DNA of 42,843 bases, from NCBI GenBank assembly GCA_023439185.1, contig JAEXOR010000046.1:1-42843 (forward strand). Reading direction: 5' to 3'. Shown in pieces: positions 23,479 through 32,101 of the stretch (positions are counted from its first letter, which is position 1; each line of letters starts with the position of its first letter). The DNA comes from Bacillota bacterium. Lineage in GTDB: Bacteria; Bacillota; Desulfotomaculia; Desulfotomaculales; Desulfallaceae. Under the pieces are notes generated by a model. It had not been told where the DNA came from, did no database searches, and was given only the letters and a program-made list of their open reading frames with translations. A program made the position numbers and the translations under genes.

Positions 23479-24855
23479 TTAAATAAACAATGCCGGGTTT
23501 TTATGGGCGCCGTTCACGATAACCTCAAAATGCAGATGGGGACCGGTGGCGTTACCGGTGGCGCCGATCCGGCCGATAAACTGGCCGCGTTCAACGCTTT
23601 GCCCGGATTTAACCGCCGCGGACGACAAATGCGCGTACCTGGTTACAACACCGCCCCCGTGGCTGATATCTACACACATTCCGTAAGCGCCCTCGTAACC
23701 GGCACTGGTCACGGTCCCGGCCTCCGCCGCCACCACTGGACTACCCTGACCGCCCGCGATGTCAACCCCCAGGTGGGGTCGTCCCCAGCGAGTGCCGAAG
23801 GGAGATACGATACCTCCGCCGGCGGGGTAGGCCAACCTGCCGTTACCGCCCCGGAAAGCCAGCAGCTTACGGGCGCCTTTGGCAACCACCTGGTGCACCG
23901 GTTCCTCAATAATCTTCTCTTTAATTTCTACCTTGTTTATCTCCACCCCGTTTTCCATGGTCACCTGGTATTCAACTTCCCGCTGACCGGCCTTGCCGGA
24001 TTGAACGACCTTGCGTTCTCCCAGGTACAGGTTCTCGTCAACCTTCTCCTGAACCTGGAAGAGGATTTCTTCCTGCCGGGTATCTTTATAGGTGGTAATC
24101 ACGTCCACCAGCGGCGAGGTGCGGGAGATTTTAATTTCCTGACCCACCTGAAGTCTATCCGGCTGCAGTTCGGGGTTGGACAGCACCAGTTCATCCACCG
24201 GCAGTTTAACCGCCGCGGCGATATCCCAGAGGTTATCCCCGTCTTTGATCTGGTAGGTCCTGACGCCCTGGCCGCCGAAGCGGAAATACTCAACGGCTTC
24301 TTCCATATCCATTAATTTGGCGTTATCCGCCTGAACCGGTTTGGCGGCAACGTTTTGTTTAAATTCGGCATCCCACTGGCCATTGTTATCATAAATTGCC
24401 AGCAATTTGTTGACCACCTGCTCCGCGGTTACTTGATCCTTTACGGAGACAACCAAATTCCCGTCCACGTAAATGCCTGCGACGCCAAAATGGTAGTCCA
24501 GCTTTTGCGCCAACTGCAGGCGAATTTCCGCCGGGTTATCAGCCTTCCGCCAGGACGGGCGGTACTCGATCTCCTCATTTACCGATACCGGCAAATCAGA
24601 TTGTTCTTCCAATTCCGCTATGTAATCCTGTACAACGGACTCGGCGGCGCCGCGGTCCGAAGCAACGGCGATAACTTCATTGTCCATCACTATGGCGCAC
24701 CCCGCCCGGCTGAACACAGTCACCACGGCGACCACGGGGACCAGCAGCAACAACGTTATTTTAAGAGCGGGACGGGAGCCCAACAATGCACGGCTTACTT
24801 TTAGTAAACTGCTTAATTTTTCTTTTGACCAGTCTGTTAATTTACTCAATATCAA
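23479..24855 (-). CDS. M23 peptidoglycan endopeptidase with LysM and G5 domains
   Basis: 458 residues. There is an N-terminal membrane helix (about 31-50), then an unassigned region. A LysM domain at about 200-246 (YQIKDGDNLWDIAAAVKLPV) binds peptidoglycan, and a G5 domain follows at about 252-330. The C-terminal M23 metallopeptidase (about 345-458) has zinc ligands in HLGVDIAGG and GPHLHFEVIV plus RYAHLSS. It cuts peptide cross-bridges or is a degenerate regulator of this type; the key histidines are present, so activity is expected. The start is TTG 24855, 6 nt after GGAGG. An extended -10 promoter lies about 50 nt upstream. Confidence 0.93.
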   Translation of the reverse strand: MILSKLTDWSKEKLSSLLKVSRALLGSRPALKITLLLLVPVVAVVTVFSRAGCAIVMDNEVIAVASDRGAAESVVQDYIAELEEQSDLPVSVNEEIEYRPSWRKADNPAEIRLQLAQKLDYHFGVAGIYVDGNLVVSVKDQVTAEQVVNKLLAIYDNNGQWDAEFKQNVAAKPVQADNAKLMDMEEAVEYFRFGGQGVRTYQIKDGDNLWDIAAAVKLPVDELVLSNPELQPDRLQVGQEIKISRTSPLVDVITTYKDTRQEEILFQVQEKVDENLYLGERKVVQSGKAGQREVEYQVTMENGVEINKVEIKEKIIEEPVHQVVAKGARKLLAFRGGNGRLAYPAGGGIVSPFGTRWGRPHLGVDIAGGQGSPVVAAEAGTVTSAGYEGAYGMCVDISHGGGVVTRYAHLSSAAVKSGQSVERGQFIGRIGATGNATGPHLHFEVIVNGAHKNPALFI

Positions 24856-24902
24856 GTACTACCTCCGCTGGATAACATTTTTTGGACAAACCAAACATGA
24901 AA

Positions 24903-24931
24903 ATTATACCATAGAACAGAACTTGTCGTAA
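24903..24931 (-). promoter_or_regulatory. Extended -10 promoter for the M23 gene
   Basis: Minus-strand TGG followed by TATAAT (24911-24903) gives an extended -10 box. A poor -35 (TTACGA, 24931-24926) lies 17 nt upstream. Confidence 0.65.
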
Positions 24932-24983
24932 ACTACCAGAAATGGACGAAAAACCATGACCAGTGGAATTTCATCACTAATAA

Positions 24984-25002
24984 AGGCGGATTTTAGCCCG
25001 CC
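24984..25002 (-). terminator. Terminator spanning the scfB stop codon
   Basis: Minus strand GGCGG and CCGCC (25002-24998 and 24988-24984) close a loop that contains the TAA stop of scfB, followed by TTTATTAG. Coding sequence and terminator overlap. Confidence 0.6.
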
Positions 25003-26339
25003 AGAGTACAAACCTTAAGATAAAGAGCACATTCCAGGCGTTTCCTGGCTAAAACGCAACCCAGCCGGTATGGTTCCAAGAGGTCGCCATTAAAGGACAG
25101 GGCATTGGCATGGCAGCCGCCGCTGCAGTGAAACCTGGCCCAACATTGCAGACAGGCTTGTTTATTATATATATGAGCGTTGCTAAACATATTGATGGTG
25201 TTTTTTTCCATAGCTTCAAACACGGTGCCCACCATGAATTCCGGCCGGCCCACAAACTGATGGCAGGGGTACATTTCACCGTCCGGCGCCACCGCCAGGT
25301 ATTCCGTGCCCGCGCTGCACCCGGCCAGCCGCTTGGCCAAACAGGGGCCTTCCTCTAAATCGATATTAAAGTGGAAAAATTCCACCGGCCGGCCCTGGCG
25401 GTGGCGTTGCAGCAAATACCGGGTCAGTTTGTCGTATTCAACCATCACCACCGGCAGATCCTCTTCGCGCAGGGCGTAATCCGTTCCGGCGCCGGCCACC
25501 ACCGGTTCCACCGACAGGTGGTCGAAGCCTGCCTCCGCCAGGTGACGGACATCCGCGGCAAAATCCAGGTTGTGGCGGGTAAAAGTCCCCCGGACATAAT
25601 ACTCTTTGTCAAAGGGCAGAGAAACGAATTCGGAGCAGCGTTCCATCACCAGCCCGTAACTGCCCCCACCACCCGCCGTGGGCCTCATCAGGTCGTGCAC
25701 CCGCGGTCTGCCGTCAACCGACAGCACCACCGCCAGTTCATTGTCTTTAATAAATCTTTGCACCCCGGCATCCAGCAAAAGAGCGTTGGTGGTCAGGGTA
25801 AACTTGATTGTTTTGTCCGCGTCGCCGGCCCGGCGCCGGCCATACTCCACCAGTTCCTCCATCACCGGGCGGTTCAACAGCGGTTCACCGCCGAAAAAGT
25901 CCACTTCCACGTGCCGCCTGTCACCGGACGCGCGCATTAAAAAATCAATGGCGGCCCGTCCCACCTCCGGGGACATTAAATTACGCTCGCCGCCGAAATC
26001 ACCCTGACCAGCGAAACAGTACCGGCACCGCAGGTTGCAGTCGTGGGCGAGGTGCAGGCACAGAGCCTTCACCACCCCTCCGGAGGGAGGAGTATATCCC
26101 CGGGGTAAAGGGTCGGGCGCGAAAAGCAGGCCCTGCTCCCTTAAAACGCCGGTCTCCCGCAGCACCTCATCCACTGTTTCAGGCCCATACGCCGGGGCAA
26201 ACCGGGCCGCCACGTCTCCCGGAGGTTCTGTTTCCAGCGCCCTGATTATTTCATAAGCCGGCTCATCCACCACGTGCAGGGCGCCGCTGTTGACGTCCAG
26301 CACAATATATGTTCCGTCAAAGGTAAAAGCATGAATCAA
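24993..26339 (-). CDS. scfB: SCIFF peptide maturase, SPASM radical SAM enzyme
   Basis: 448 residues. The radical SAM cluster motif CNLRCRYC is at Cys101/105/108 in KALCLHLAHDCNLRCRYCFA. FFGGEP, TTNALL and SVDGRPRVHD follow. A SPASM domain occupies the last 110 residues (GCSAGTEYLAVAPDGEMYPC, QACLQCWARFHCSGGCHAN, RLGC), which should bind two further clusters. Members of this subfamily form a Cys-to-Thr thioether bond in the SCIFF ranthipeptide. The peptide gene scfA lies directly upstream, which makes the assignment firm. The apparent start is TTG 26339 with a weak, distant SD (GAAGGG), unlike the strong SD of scfA. Confidence 0.93.
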   Translation of the reverse strand: MIHAFTFDGTYIVLDVNSGALHVVDEPAYEIIRALETEPPGDVAARFAPAYGPETVDEVLRETGVLREQGLLFAPDPLPRGYTPPSGGVVKALCLHLAHDCNLRCRYCFAGQGDFGGERNLMSPEVGRAAIDFLMRASGDRRHVEVDFFGGEPLLNRPVMEELVEYGRRRAGDADKTIKFTLTTNALLLDAGVQRFIKDNELAVVLSVDGRPRVHDLMRPTAGGGGSYGLVMERCSEFVSLPFDKEYYVRGTFTRHNLDFAADVRHLAEAGFDHLSVEPVVAGAGTDYALREEDLPVVMVEYDKLTRYLLQRHRQGRPVEFFHFNIDLEEGPCLAKRLAGCSAGTEYLAVAPDGEMYPCHQFVGRPEFMVGTVFEAMEKNTINMFSNAHIYNKQACLQCWARFHCSGGCHANALSFNGDLLEPYRLGCVLARKRLECALYLKVCTLAG

Positions 26340-26405
26340 TGCGAGATCCGTCCCTTCAAGAAAAAGGCGCGCAAGTTACAGCCGATAGCGCGCTTACAAG
26401 AGGAT

Positions 26406-26441
26406 CGAAAAAATGCCTGATCCCGCGAGGGATGAGGCATT
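26406..26441 (-). terminator. Hairpin terminator/attenuator between scfA and scfB
   Basis: ATGCCT and AGGCAT, then ATCCC and GGGAT, around the loop GCGA, with one G-G mismatch between the two stem parts. On the minus strand it is followed by TTTTTT. It begins 3 nt after the scfA stop and should let the peptide be made in excess over the maturase. A-runs on the other side would let it act in both directions. Confidence 0.85.
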
Positions 26442-26443
26442 TT

Positions 26444-26593
26444 TTAGTTTTTCTTCTTATTGCAGGCCTGGTTGCCCACGGTCAGCGAGGTCTTGCACGC
26501 CGACTGGCATGAAGTACGGCACTCGCCGCAGCCTCCGTCACGCATGGTGTCCTGCAGCTTCCGGCCGCTGATGGTCTTGATATGTTTACCCAA
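26444..26593 (-). CDS. scfA: SCIFF ranthipeptide precursor with five cysteines
   Basis: A 49-residue peptide starting at TTG 26593, 8 nt after AGGAGG. The sequence follows the conserved SCIFF pattern: MGKHIKTISGRKLQDTM, then GGCGECRTSCQSACKTS, LTVGNQAC and a lysine-rich end. Most SCIFF peptides have six cysteines with Cys in the motif SCTV; here that position is Leu37, leaving Cys22, 25, 29, 33 and 44. The reported thioether in a relative joins the Cys of ACKTS to the Thr five residues on; both (Cys33 and Thr38) are kept here. SCIFF peptides are nearly universal in Clostridia, but their function is unknown. Confidence 0.93.
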   Translation of the reverse strand: MGKHIKTISGRKLQDTMRDGGCGECRTSCQSACKTSLTVGNQACNKKKN

Positions 26594-26625
26594 CCCCGTC
26601 GCCTCCTAACACATTCACTGGTTAA

Positions 26626-26655
26626 ATTATATGACAAACATAAATTATTTAGCAA
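26626..26655 (-). promoter_or_regulatory. Promoter of scfA
   Basis: Minus-strand TTGCTA (26655-26650), an 18-nt spacer and a perfect TATAAT (26631-26626), about 33 nt before the scfA start. Confidence 0.75.
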
Positions 26656-26725
26656 GCCATTTTAAGGAAAGGTTTTCAATAAGTCCACTTTATGACGGTC
26701 ACCGCGGCCCTACTCTTTTTAACGC

Positions 26726-28048
26726 TTAGACATTAGGGGCAGGCCCACCCGCCGCACCGGAATATTGGGCCGCCTTTTTTATATCTATAACCCCGGCCCC
26801 TTGAACATTCGGGTCAAGGCCGCTCAGTTTCCGGGCGGTTTCCATCAACCTGGCTTTAACCTGCTCCGGGGGCATTGAATTGTTCAACTGCAGCATCTGC
26901 GCCACCACCCCCGCACATACCGGCGTGGCCATGGAGGTACCGGAAAAAGAAGCATACCACTGGCCCACCCGGGTTTTTTTGCTCTTTTTATCAGTCATGG
27001 AGCCGGGCGCACGCAGGGAAATGATGTTGGTTCCCGGAGCCAGCACATCCGGCTTGACCAGATTGTCGACTGTAGGACCCCGGCTGGAAAAATCGGCCAC
27101 CGCGTCGTCACCCGGCTCAATGGTTCCAGCATCATTGAGAGCGCCAACGGTAATAACCAGAGGATCAATCCCCGGAGAACTTATGGAGTTTAACTCCGGG
27201 CCGTCGTTACCAGCCGCCACGCAAACGACGATACCGGCTCGCCAGACCTTTTCCACCGCCTGGCATACGGGATCGTCCCGGTATGATTCCGAGGCTTGCG
27301 CACCCAGGGAAAGATTAGCTACCTTGATGGACAGTTCCTCTCTTTTGTCTATGCACCATTGCAAACCTTCAATCACCGTGGAAATTGTTCCGGAACCATT
27401 TTTGTCCAAAACTTTAACTCCTACAATTTCAGCTTCCGGGGCCGGAGCCCGGTACAGCAAACCGGACTTGCTCCCGTTCGAGGCAATATCGCCCGCAACG
27501 TGCGTTCCATGCCCATTGTCGTCATAGGGGCCGTCTTTCCGGTTGATGCAATCTTTAAAACCTTTAATCCGGCCCGCTAAATCCGGGTGATTATAGACAC
27601 CGGTATCCAGCACCGCAACGGTAATCCCCTTTCCGGTGAGCATTCTTTCCCACATCGACGGGGCCTGCACCGTCGGCGAGGCCACATCCAGGACGGCTCT
27701 GACTTCACGGTCATACCATACCTTTTTCACCGACCTGTTGCCAACCAGGGATTCCAGTTTTTTCATGTTCACCCTGGTTGAAAATGCATTAATGACGCTC
27801 AGCTCTTTATTTACCCGGCAACCGACAAACGCTGCCAAGTCATTCATGTGCAAAGCGCCGGGGATGTGGTCATGCAACTGTACCACCACCGGTATTGCAA
27901 ACAGGCGCTGTTTAATGAACTTTAACGGCTGCTGAATAAAACATGGCACGCCGCGAAGCGGCCGGTACCTGTTTAAAGCCGCCTTTTTCAGCATCGGGCA
28001 CATTTTTCCGCTTTTAGCGCGGATCCAGCTTATCTCTTTGAGCAGCAT
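26726..28048 (-). CDS. Subtilisin-family (S8) serine protease without signal peptide
   Basis: 440 residues from ATG 28048, 7 nt after GGAGG; the frame extends 28 codons upstream without an SD. The catalytic triad is Asp148 (VAVLDTGVYNHPDL), His180 (NGHGTHVAG) and Ser372 (FSGTSMATP), and Asn281 of AAGND forms the oxyanion hole. The first 120 residues resemble a propeptide region (residues ELSVINAFSTRVNMKKLESL). No signal sequence is seen, so it is likely an intracellular AprX-like protease or is secreted by another path. It is a single gene, separated from both neighbours. Confidence 0.92.
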   Translation of the reverse strand: MLLKEISWIRAKSGKMCPMLKKAALNRYRPLRGVPCFIQQPLKFIKQRLFAIPVVVQLHDHIPGALHMNDLAAFVGCRVNKELSVINAFSTRVNMKKLESLVGNRSVKKVWYDREVRAVLDVASPTVQAPSMWERMLTGKGITVAVLDTGVYNHPDLAGRIKGFKDCINRKDGPYDDNGHGTHVAGDIASNGSKSGLLYRAPAPEAEIVGVKVLDKNGSGTISTVIEGLQWCIDKREELSIKVANLSLGAQASESYRDDPVCQAVEKVWRAGIVVCVAAGNDGPELNSISSPGIDPLVITVGALNDAGTIEPGDDAVADFSSRGPTVDNLVKPDVLAPGTNIISLRAPGSMTDKKSKKTRVGQWYASFSGTSMATPVCAGVVAQMLQLNNSMPPEQVKARLMETARKLSGLDPNVQGAGVIDIKKAAQYSGAAGGPAPNV

Positions 28049-28171
28049 GTCAACCCCTCCAAATTTGCACCATACTATGCAAATAATGACTGGAGTGTTA
28101 AAGCCGCCCAAAAAACTTAGGTCCTGATGCATTAAAAATTAAACAGTACGCACCAACCTGAAAACCGTAAA

Positions 28172-28230
28172 ACAAAACCCCCGGTAAGACCCGGAGGCAA
28201 AAATTTATCTGGATACTCTTTCCGTATCCA
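28172..28230 (-). terminator. Two hairpins after the haloperoxidase gene
   Basis: On the minus strand TGGATAC pairs with GTATCCA (plus 28210-28230). This is followed by CCTCCGG/CCGGGGG with a 6-nt loop and TTTTGTTTT (plus 28172-28197). The second is a good intrinsic terminator. Confidence 0.8.
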
Positions 28231-28249
28231 ATTAAACAACGAAATGTTG

Positions 28250-29848
28250 CTATATGATTATTGTAGTCCCGTCAAATTTGGTGAACGAAAAGCCGCCAAA
28301 ATCCTCGTTGTAAGTTTTTCTGTAATCCTGTAAAATTCCTATCGCTACCGCTTCGCCAAGCTTAAGGCCTTCCCCGTCCGAACGGTAGTGTACACCGGCG
28401 GCATTACGACCCAAGCCGACATTGGCGGCAAGCTTGTTAATCTCCCCGCCTACCGTTAAAAGCGGCCCTGTATATGGGAGCAGCTCCAAACCGTCGGCGC
28501 CGGCTGCCACCGGATTGGGAATAATAAACGATTCTCTGAAAAATGCTTTCAGCATGGTTGCTCCCGCACCGGCAACACAGGCATGACCGGCGGGGTAAGC
28601 CGGATGAGTGGGACAACCTTCGGCATAAGCCTGGGGCAAAAGGTAAGAACCGAATTTTTCAAATACCCCGGTAACCGCCTGGGAATTGAGTAGCTCTTGG
28701 TTAATTGGGTAATTAGCCGCGCCGGTTAGCACATTATGAACCCGTCCGCCAAACTCCTCGGGCCGAAGCCGGCGGTGGACCAGCCATTTCTGGTACCAGG
28801 CGGCCTCGTCCGCCGCCCTGGTGGCCCGGGCCACAAAATCCAAAATATGCGGCGCTCCGAAAGTGGCAAAACTGTTCTGGGTTGCGGTACGCAGATAGGG
28901 GTTGGTTGGCGACAGCGCCGCCGGGCCAAAACCAAGCAAAATCAGGGCCGCGCCAATAAAGCCCTGGAAAGTGAAATCGCGGTGATTCCACTCGCCCAGG
29001 TCACGGCCATTGCGGATATAACGCGGTGTGGGGTCAAATACATTCGGAGATGGAGGAGCACTCCCGTTCTGAAGGTTCAGCCATTCCCCGTAAGACGTTA
29101 TGTGATCAACGCCCGCCGCCGTTGTCCGGTAGCGCTGGATAATGGTTGTGGCCCCGAAGGGTATATCCTTCCATAAGAACTGGGAAATATAAGGGCCAGC
29201 CAGATCTCCGGGCGTGTTTCCGCGAAACAGGGTTCCCGTGGTGACCATTCCATCAACCTTGGGACCGCGGAAATCCGAAAAATTGGATAACTCTGCGGCG
29301 GCCGCAATGGTAAGCGGATCGGTATCGTATCCGGCAAAAGGCACATCCCGTGTCAACGCCAGCCAGTAAAGCTCAGCCAACTCGCCGGCACTCCAGGCGC
29401 TGCTGAAGGGCGGTGGTATCTCTATGCTTAAATGATGGGAATCGGGTCCCGCCATCTCGAATGCATAAGCAGCCTGTGGATTGGCCAGCCTGGCGGCACC
29501 TCCCAGGGGGATGTATTCAAAGTCCTCAGGATTACCCGTTGATAAAGCCCTGGTGAGCTCCCAATAGGCGTTGATATCAACTTCACCCAGGTGATTGTGC
29601 GGCAGCGCCTTGGAAAAACTGGCAATTTTATTGGGGTATAAGTACTCATCACCGTTACAAGGATGTCCCGGAAGAGGAAGGTCCCTTTGAAATAGCGCGG
29701 CATCCAAACGGATTTGAAATGCTTCTTGACGGCGCCGGCGGGCACTTACCGGCCCAATCGAACATGACTCCAACTGATTCTGGTTTCCGCCTGCCATTTC
29801 TCTTTGATTGACATTTTCATTCCCGCGTACTGAATGGTCACTGCTCAT
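28250..29848 (-). CDS. Vanadium-dependent haloperoxidase, bromoperoxidase-like
   Basis: 532 residues from ATG 29848 after GGGGAG. The C-terminal PAP2-type domain carries the vanadate site: Lys354 and Arg362 (KWLVHRRLRPEEFGG, Lys-to-Arg distance of eight as in bromoperoxidases), His422 in HPAYPAGHA, Arg481 and His487 in GRNAAGVHYRSDG. Such enzymes oxidise halide with hydrogen peroxide. The usual serine of PSGH is alanine (Ala420), a known point of variation that may change activity. No signal peptide is seen. In an anaerobic sulfate reducer a peroxide-using enzyme is unexpected; it may have been acquired by transfer or detoxify peroxide. Assignment to the family is sure, the reaction less so. 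Confidence 0.92.
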   Translation of the reverse strand: MSSDHSVRGNENVNQREMAGGNQNQLESCSIGPVSARRRRQEAFQIRLDAALFQRDLPLPGHPCNGDEYLYPNKIASFSKALPHNHLGEVDINAYWELTRALSTGNPEDFEYIPLGGAARLANPQAAYAFEMAGPDSHHLSIEIPPPFSSAWSAGELAELYWLALTRDVPFAGYDTDPLTIAAAAELSNFSDFRGPKVDGMVTTGTLFRGNTPGDLAGPYISQFLWKDIPFGATTIIQRYRTTAAGVDHITSYGEWLNLQNGSAPPSPNVFDPTPRYIRNGRDLGEWNHRDFTFQGFIGAALILLGFGPAALSPTNPYLRTATQNSFATFGAPHILDFVARATRAADEAAWYQKWLVHRRLRPEEFGGRVHNVLTGAANYPINQELLNSQAVTGVFEKFGSYLLPQAYAEGCPTHPAYPAGHACVAGAGATMLKAFFRESFIIPNPVAAGADGLELLPYTGPLLTVGGEINKLAANVGLGRNAAGVHYRSDGEGLKLGEAVAIGILQDYRKTYNEDFGGFSFTKFDGTTIII

Positions 29849-29970
29849 GCAGACTCTCCCCTTAATAAGTATTTGCTTCGGCACATATTAAATTCTATGC
29901 TAATTGGCAAAAATTGCTACCAACTAATAAATTATTCTTTTCCTTTTAAAAGGTTTAATCACTGAACATC

Positions 29971-30007
29971 AAAAAAGCCTCGGAGGATTGAGTAAATCCT
30001 CCGAGGC
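29971..30007 (-). terminator. Strong terminator after tRNA-Gly
   Basis: A perfect 13-bp stem (GCCTCGGAGGATT and AATCCTCCGAGGC) with a 5-nt loop, followed on the minus strand by TTTTTT. It lies 12 nt after the tRNA 3' end and 120 nt before the haloperoxidase gene. Confidence 0.95.
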
Positions 30008-30018
30008 CTTGATTTTCC

Positions 30019-30093
30019 TGGAGCGGGTGAAGGGGATCGAACCCTCAGCCCTCAGCTTGGGAAGCTGATGCTCTACCATTGAGCTACACCCGC
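30019..30093 (-). tRNA. tRNA-Gly(CCC)
   Basis: A complete 75-nt tRNA with encoded CCA. The acceptor stem GCGGGTG/CACCCGC, D-arm GCTC/GAGC, anticodon stem TCAGC/GCTGA with loop TTCCCAA (anticodon CCC), and T-arm GAGGG/CCCTT with TTCGATC all pair. It reads GGG codons. It stands alone with its own promoter and terminator. Confidence 0.97.
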
Positions 30094-30116
30094 AATTTGT
30101 ATTTTTAGCATCATTA

Positions 30117-30144
30117 ATTATAACATTTTAAAGCGTAAAGTCAA
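30117..30144 (-). promoter_or_regulatory. tRNA-Gly promoter
   Basis: Minus-strand TTGACT (30144-30139), a 16-nt spacer and a perfect TATAAT (30122-30117) preceded by TG (extended -10). Confidence 0.85.
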
Positions 30145-30212
30145 GTTAATCGGCGCCCTCTCTTTCACACTTTGCAGCTGGCTGAATAGAATAGATCAAC
30201 AATTGCTGTTCA

Positions 30213-30902
30213 ATGGGCAGGCGGCAAAAGGAAAGGAGGGGAAAGAAAAACAAAGTGACCAGGCAAGAAATTTTTTACATGGTGTCCCTGGCCTGCCTGG
30301 GATTATTCATATTACTGGGTGTTTACATCTGGAAAAGCAACGCTGCTTATCCAGTGGAAACTGGGTTTATCGCCGGCCAGACGGATGCCCCGGCGGAGCA
30401 GGGGAAGGGCGAACCGCAGTCTGCGCAAGAATTAAAGGGAGGCGGTTCGGACACGACGGCGGCATCAGTCAACCAGGGGACCCCGGCAACATCCGGCCCG
30501 GCAACAGCGGCTAACCAGGCAACCCCGGCAGCACCAAGCGCCGTACCCGGCAGTTCGCCCCCGGGCGCAACTCCGGCCGCTACTCCCCCGGCAGCGCAAA
30601 ACCCGGCGCCAAAAGCAACGCCCGCCGCTAATAACAGCATTATCGTCCCGGGCTGTAAAGTTGGGGATATCATAACGCTGGGCGACGTTGAAATGGTGGT
30701 AACCAAAGCAACCAACACGTACAAGGTTATTGACATCACCATCACGGGCAATACTTCAGGCCAGCCGCCCAAACTCGTTTTGGTGAATGAAAACCGGATT
30801 ATCTACGAAATACCCGCCGATGTGGATATCAACGTAGATTTGACGGAAAAAACAGCCACAGAAAAATCTTCGTTGTTTTATGGCAGCGAAAACAAGAATT
30901 AA
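30213..30902 (+). CDS. Membrane-anchored protein with Ala/Pro/Thr linker, unknown function
   Basis: Up to 229 residues. After a basic start there is one membrane helix (IFYMVSLACLGLFILLGVYI), then about 90 residues of Ala/Pro/Thr/Gly-rich linker. A C-terminal region of about 75 residues with beta-type sequence follows (VGDIITLGDVEMVVTKATNT, PPKLVLVNENRIIYEIPAD). I do not recognise the domain. The start is uncertain: ATG 30213 has no SD, while a strong GGAAAGGAGGGG lies just after it and could serve GTG 30255. It is the only plus-strand gene in this part and faces the polysaccharide locus. Confidence 0.75.
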   Translation: MGRRQKERRGKKNKVTRQEIFYMVSLACLGLFILLGVYIWKSNAAYPVETGFIAGQTDAPAEQGKGEPQSAQELKGGGSDTTAASVNQGTPATSGPATAANQATPAAPSAVPGSSPPGATPAATPPAAQNPAPKATPAANNSIIVPGCKVGDIITLGDVEMVVTKATNTYKVIDITITGNTSGQPPKLVLVNENRIIYEIPADVDINVDLTEKTATEKSSLFYGSENKN

Positions 30903-30923
30903 AGCCGGTGCAATCCCGGCTTT
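30901..30923 (+). terminator. Terminator between convergent genes
   Basis: AAAGCCGG (30901-30908) and CCGGCTTT (30916-30923), with a 7-nt loop and CCTATTTG after it. It overlaps the stop of the plus-strand gene and may serve both directions. Confidence 0.6.
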
Positions 30924-30955
30924 CCTATTTGTCCGGCCAGTTTTCCGCAATAAAC

Positions 30956-32101
30956 CTATACCCTGCTCAACGCTTCGCCCAGCACCCCGCATACATAATC
31001 CAGCTGCTCTCCGGTAAGCCGGTTGAAAAACGGCAGCGCCAGGGTGGCTGAAGCCGCAGCCTCGGTGTTGGGGAAATTCCCTTCGCGATAATTAAACAGC
31101 CGCCGGTAAAAGGGCTGCAGATGGATGGGCGTAAAGTAGGGCCTGCAGTCGACGCCATGCTCCTGCAGGTATTGCATTACCCGGTTCCGGTCAATTCCCT
31201 GTTCCAGCCGGATAACATATACAAACCAGCTCATTTTGACACCCGGGAACACCCGGGGCAAAATAACTCCTTTCAATCCGCCCAGTCTGGCCTGGTAGGA
31301 CCGGGCCACCGCTTCCCGCCGGTCCAGAATCTCATCTATCCTGGTCATCTGGGCCACTCCAAGGGCCGCGCTAAGCTCATCCAGGCGATAATTATAGCCC
31401 AGGCGTTCGTGGTGCAGCCATAGATTATTCGCGCTTCTGCCCTGGTTGCGCATACTCCTGAACAGACCGGCCAGTTCCGGGCTGTTGGTGGCGATTATCC
31501 CGCCTTCACCGGTGGTAATTTGTTTGTTGGGATAAAAGGCAAATACCCCGGCATCTCCTATTGTACCGGCTTTTATGCCGTTATACGTTGCACCAATGGC
31601 TTCACAGGCGTCTTCAATCACCGCCAGGCCGTGTCTGGCGGCAATGTCCATTAAGGCGTCCATGTCGGCCGGGTGGCCAAACGCATGCACCGGAAGGAGC
31701 GCCCTGGTTTTGTCCGTGATTAACGACTCCACCTGCCCGGGGTCCAGGTTGAGGGTCCGGGGCTCGATATCGGCAAACACAGGCCGGGCCCGCTCGTACA
31801 GGATACAGTTGCTGGAGGCCACAAAGCTGAAGGGAGTGGTGATGACCTCATCGCCCTCTCCGATATCCAGAGCGCGCACCACCAGGTGCAGCCCCGCGGT
31901 CCCGCTGCTGACCGCCACCGCATCCGCAACCCCCAGGTAATCTGCCATCATACGCTCAAATTCCGCCACCATCGGGCCGATGCTTAAAACTCCACTATCC
32001 AGCACCCGGCCGACCAGTTCACGTTCCCCGGACCCAATATCCGGGGACGATAAAGGTACCATCATGCCAACTACCTTCTTTTTCACTGATTTTTTTGCCA
32101 A
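30956..32101 (-). CDS. DegT/DnrJ/EryC1-family sugar aminotransferase (A)
   Basis: 381 residues, PLP-dependent fold type I. The Schiff-base lysine is Lys193 in AFYPNKQITTGEGG; VSSGTAGLHL and VIEDACEAIG are also typical. The YPNKQ-TTGEGG form is common in aminotransferases acting on nucleotide-linked keto sugars. TTG start at 32101, immediately after the stop of the other aminotransferase; the last gene of the polysaccharide locus in the transcription direction. Substrate position (C3 or C4) is not certain. Confidence 0.9.
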   Translation of the reverse strand: MAKKSVKKKVVGMMVPLSSPDIGSGERELVGRVLDSGVLSIGPMVAEFERMMADYLGVADAVAVSSGTAGLHLVVRALDIGEGDEVITTPFSFVASSNCILYERARPVFADIEPRTLNLDPGQVESLITDKTRALLPVHAFGHPADMDALMDIAARHGLAVIEDACEAIGATYNGIKAGTIGDAGVFAFYPNKQITTGEGGIIATNSPELAGLFRSMRNQGRSANNLWLHHERLGYNYRLDELSAALGVAQMTRIDEILDRREAVARSYQARLGGLKGVILPRVFPGVKMSWFVYVIRLEQGIDRNRVMQYLQEHGVDCRPYFTPIHLQPFYRRLFNYREGNFPNTEAAASATLALPFFNRLTGEQLDYVCGVLGEALSRV

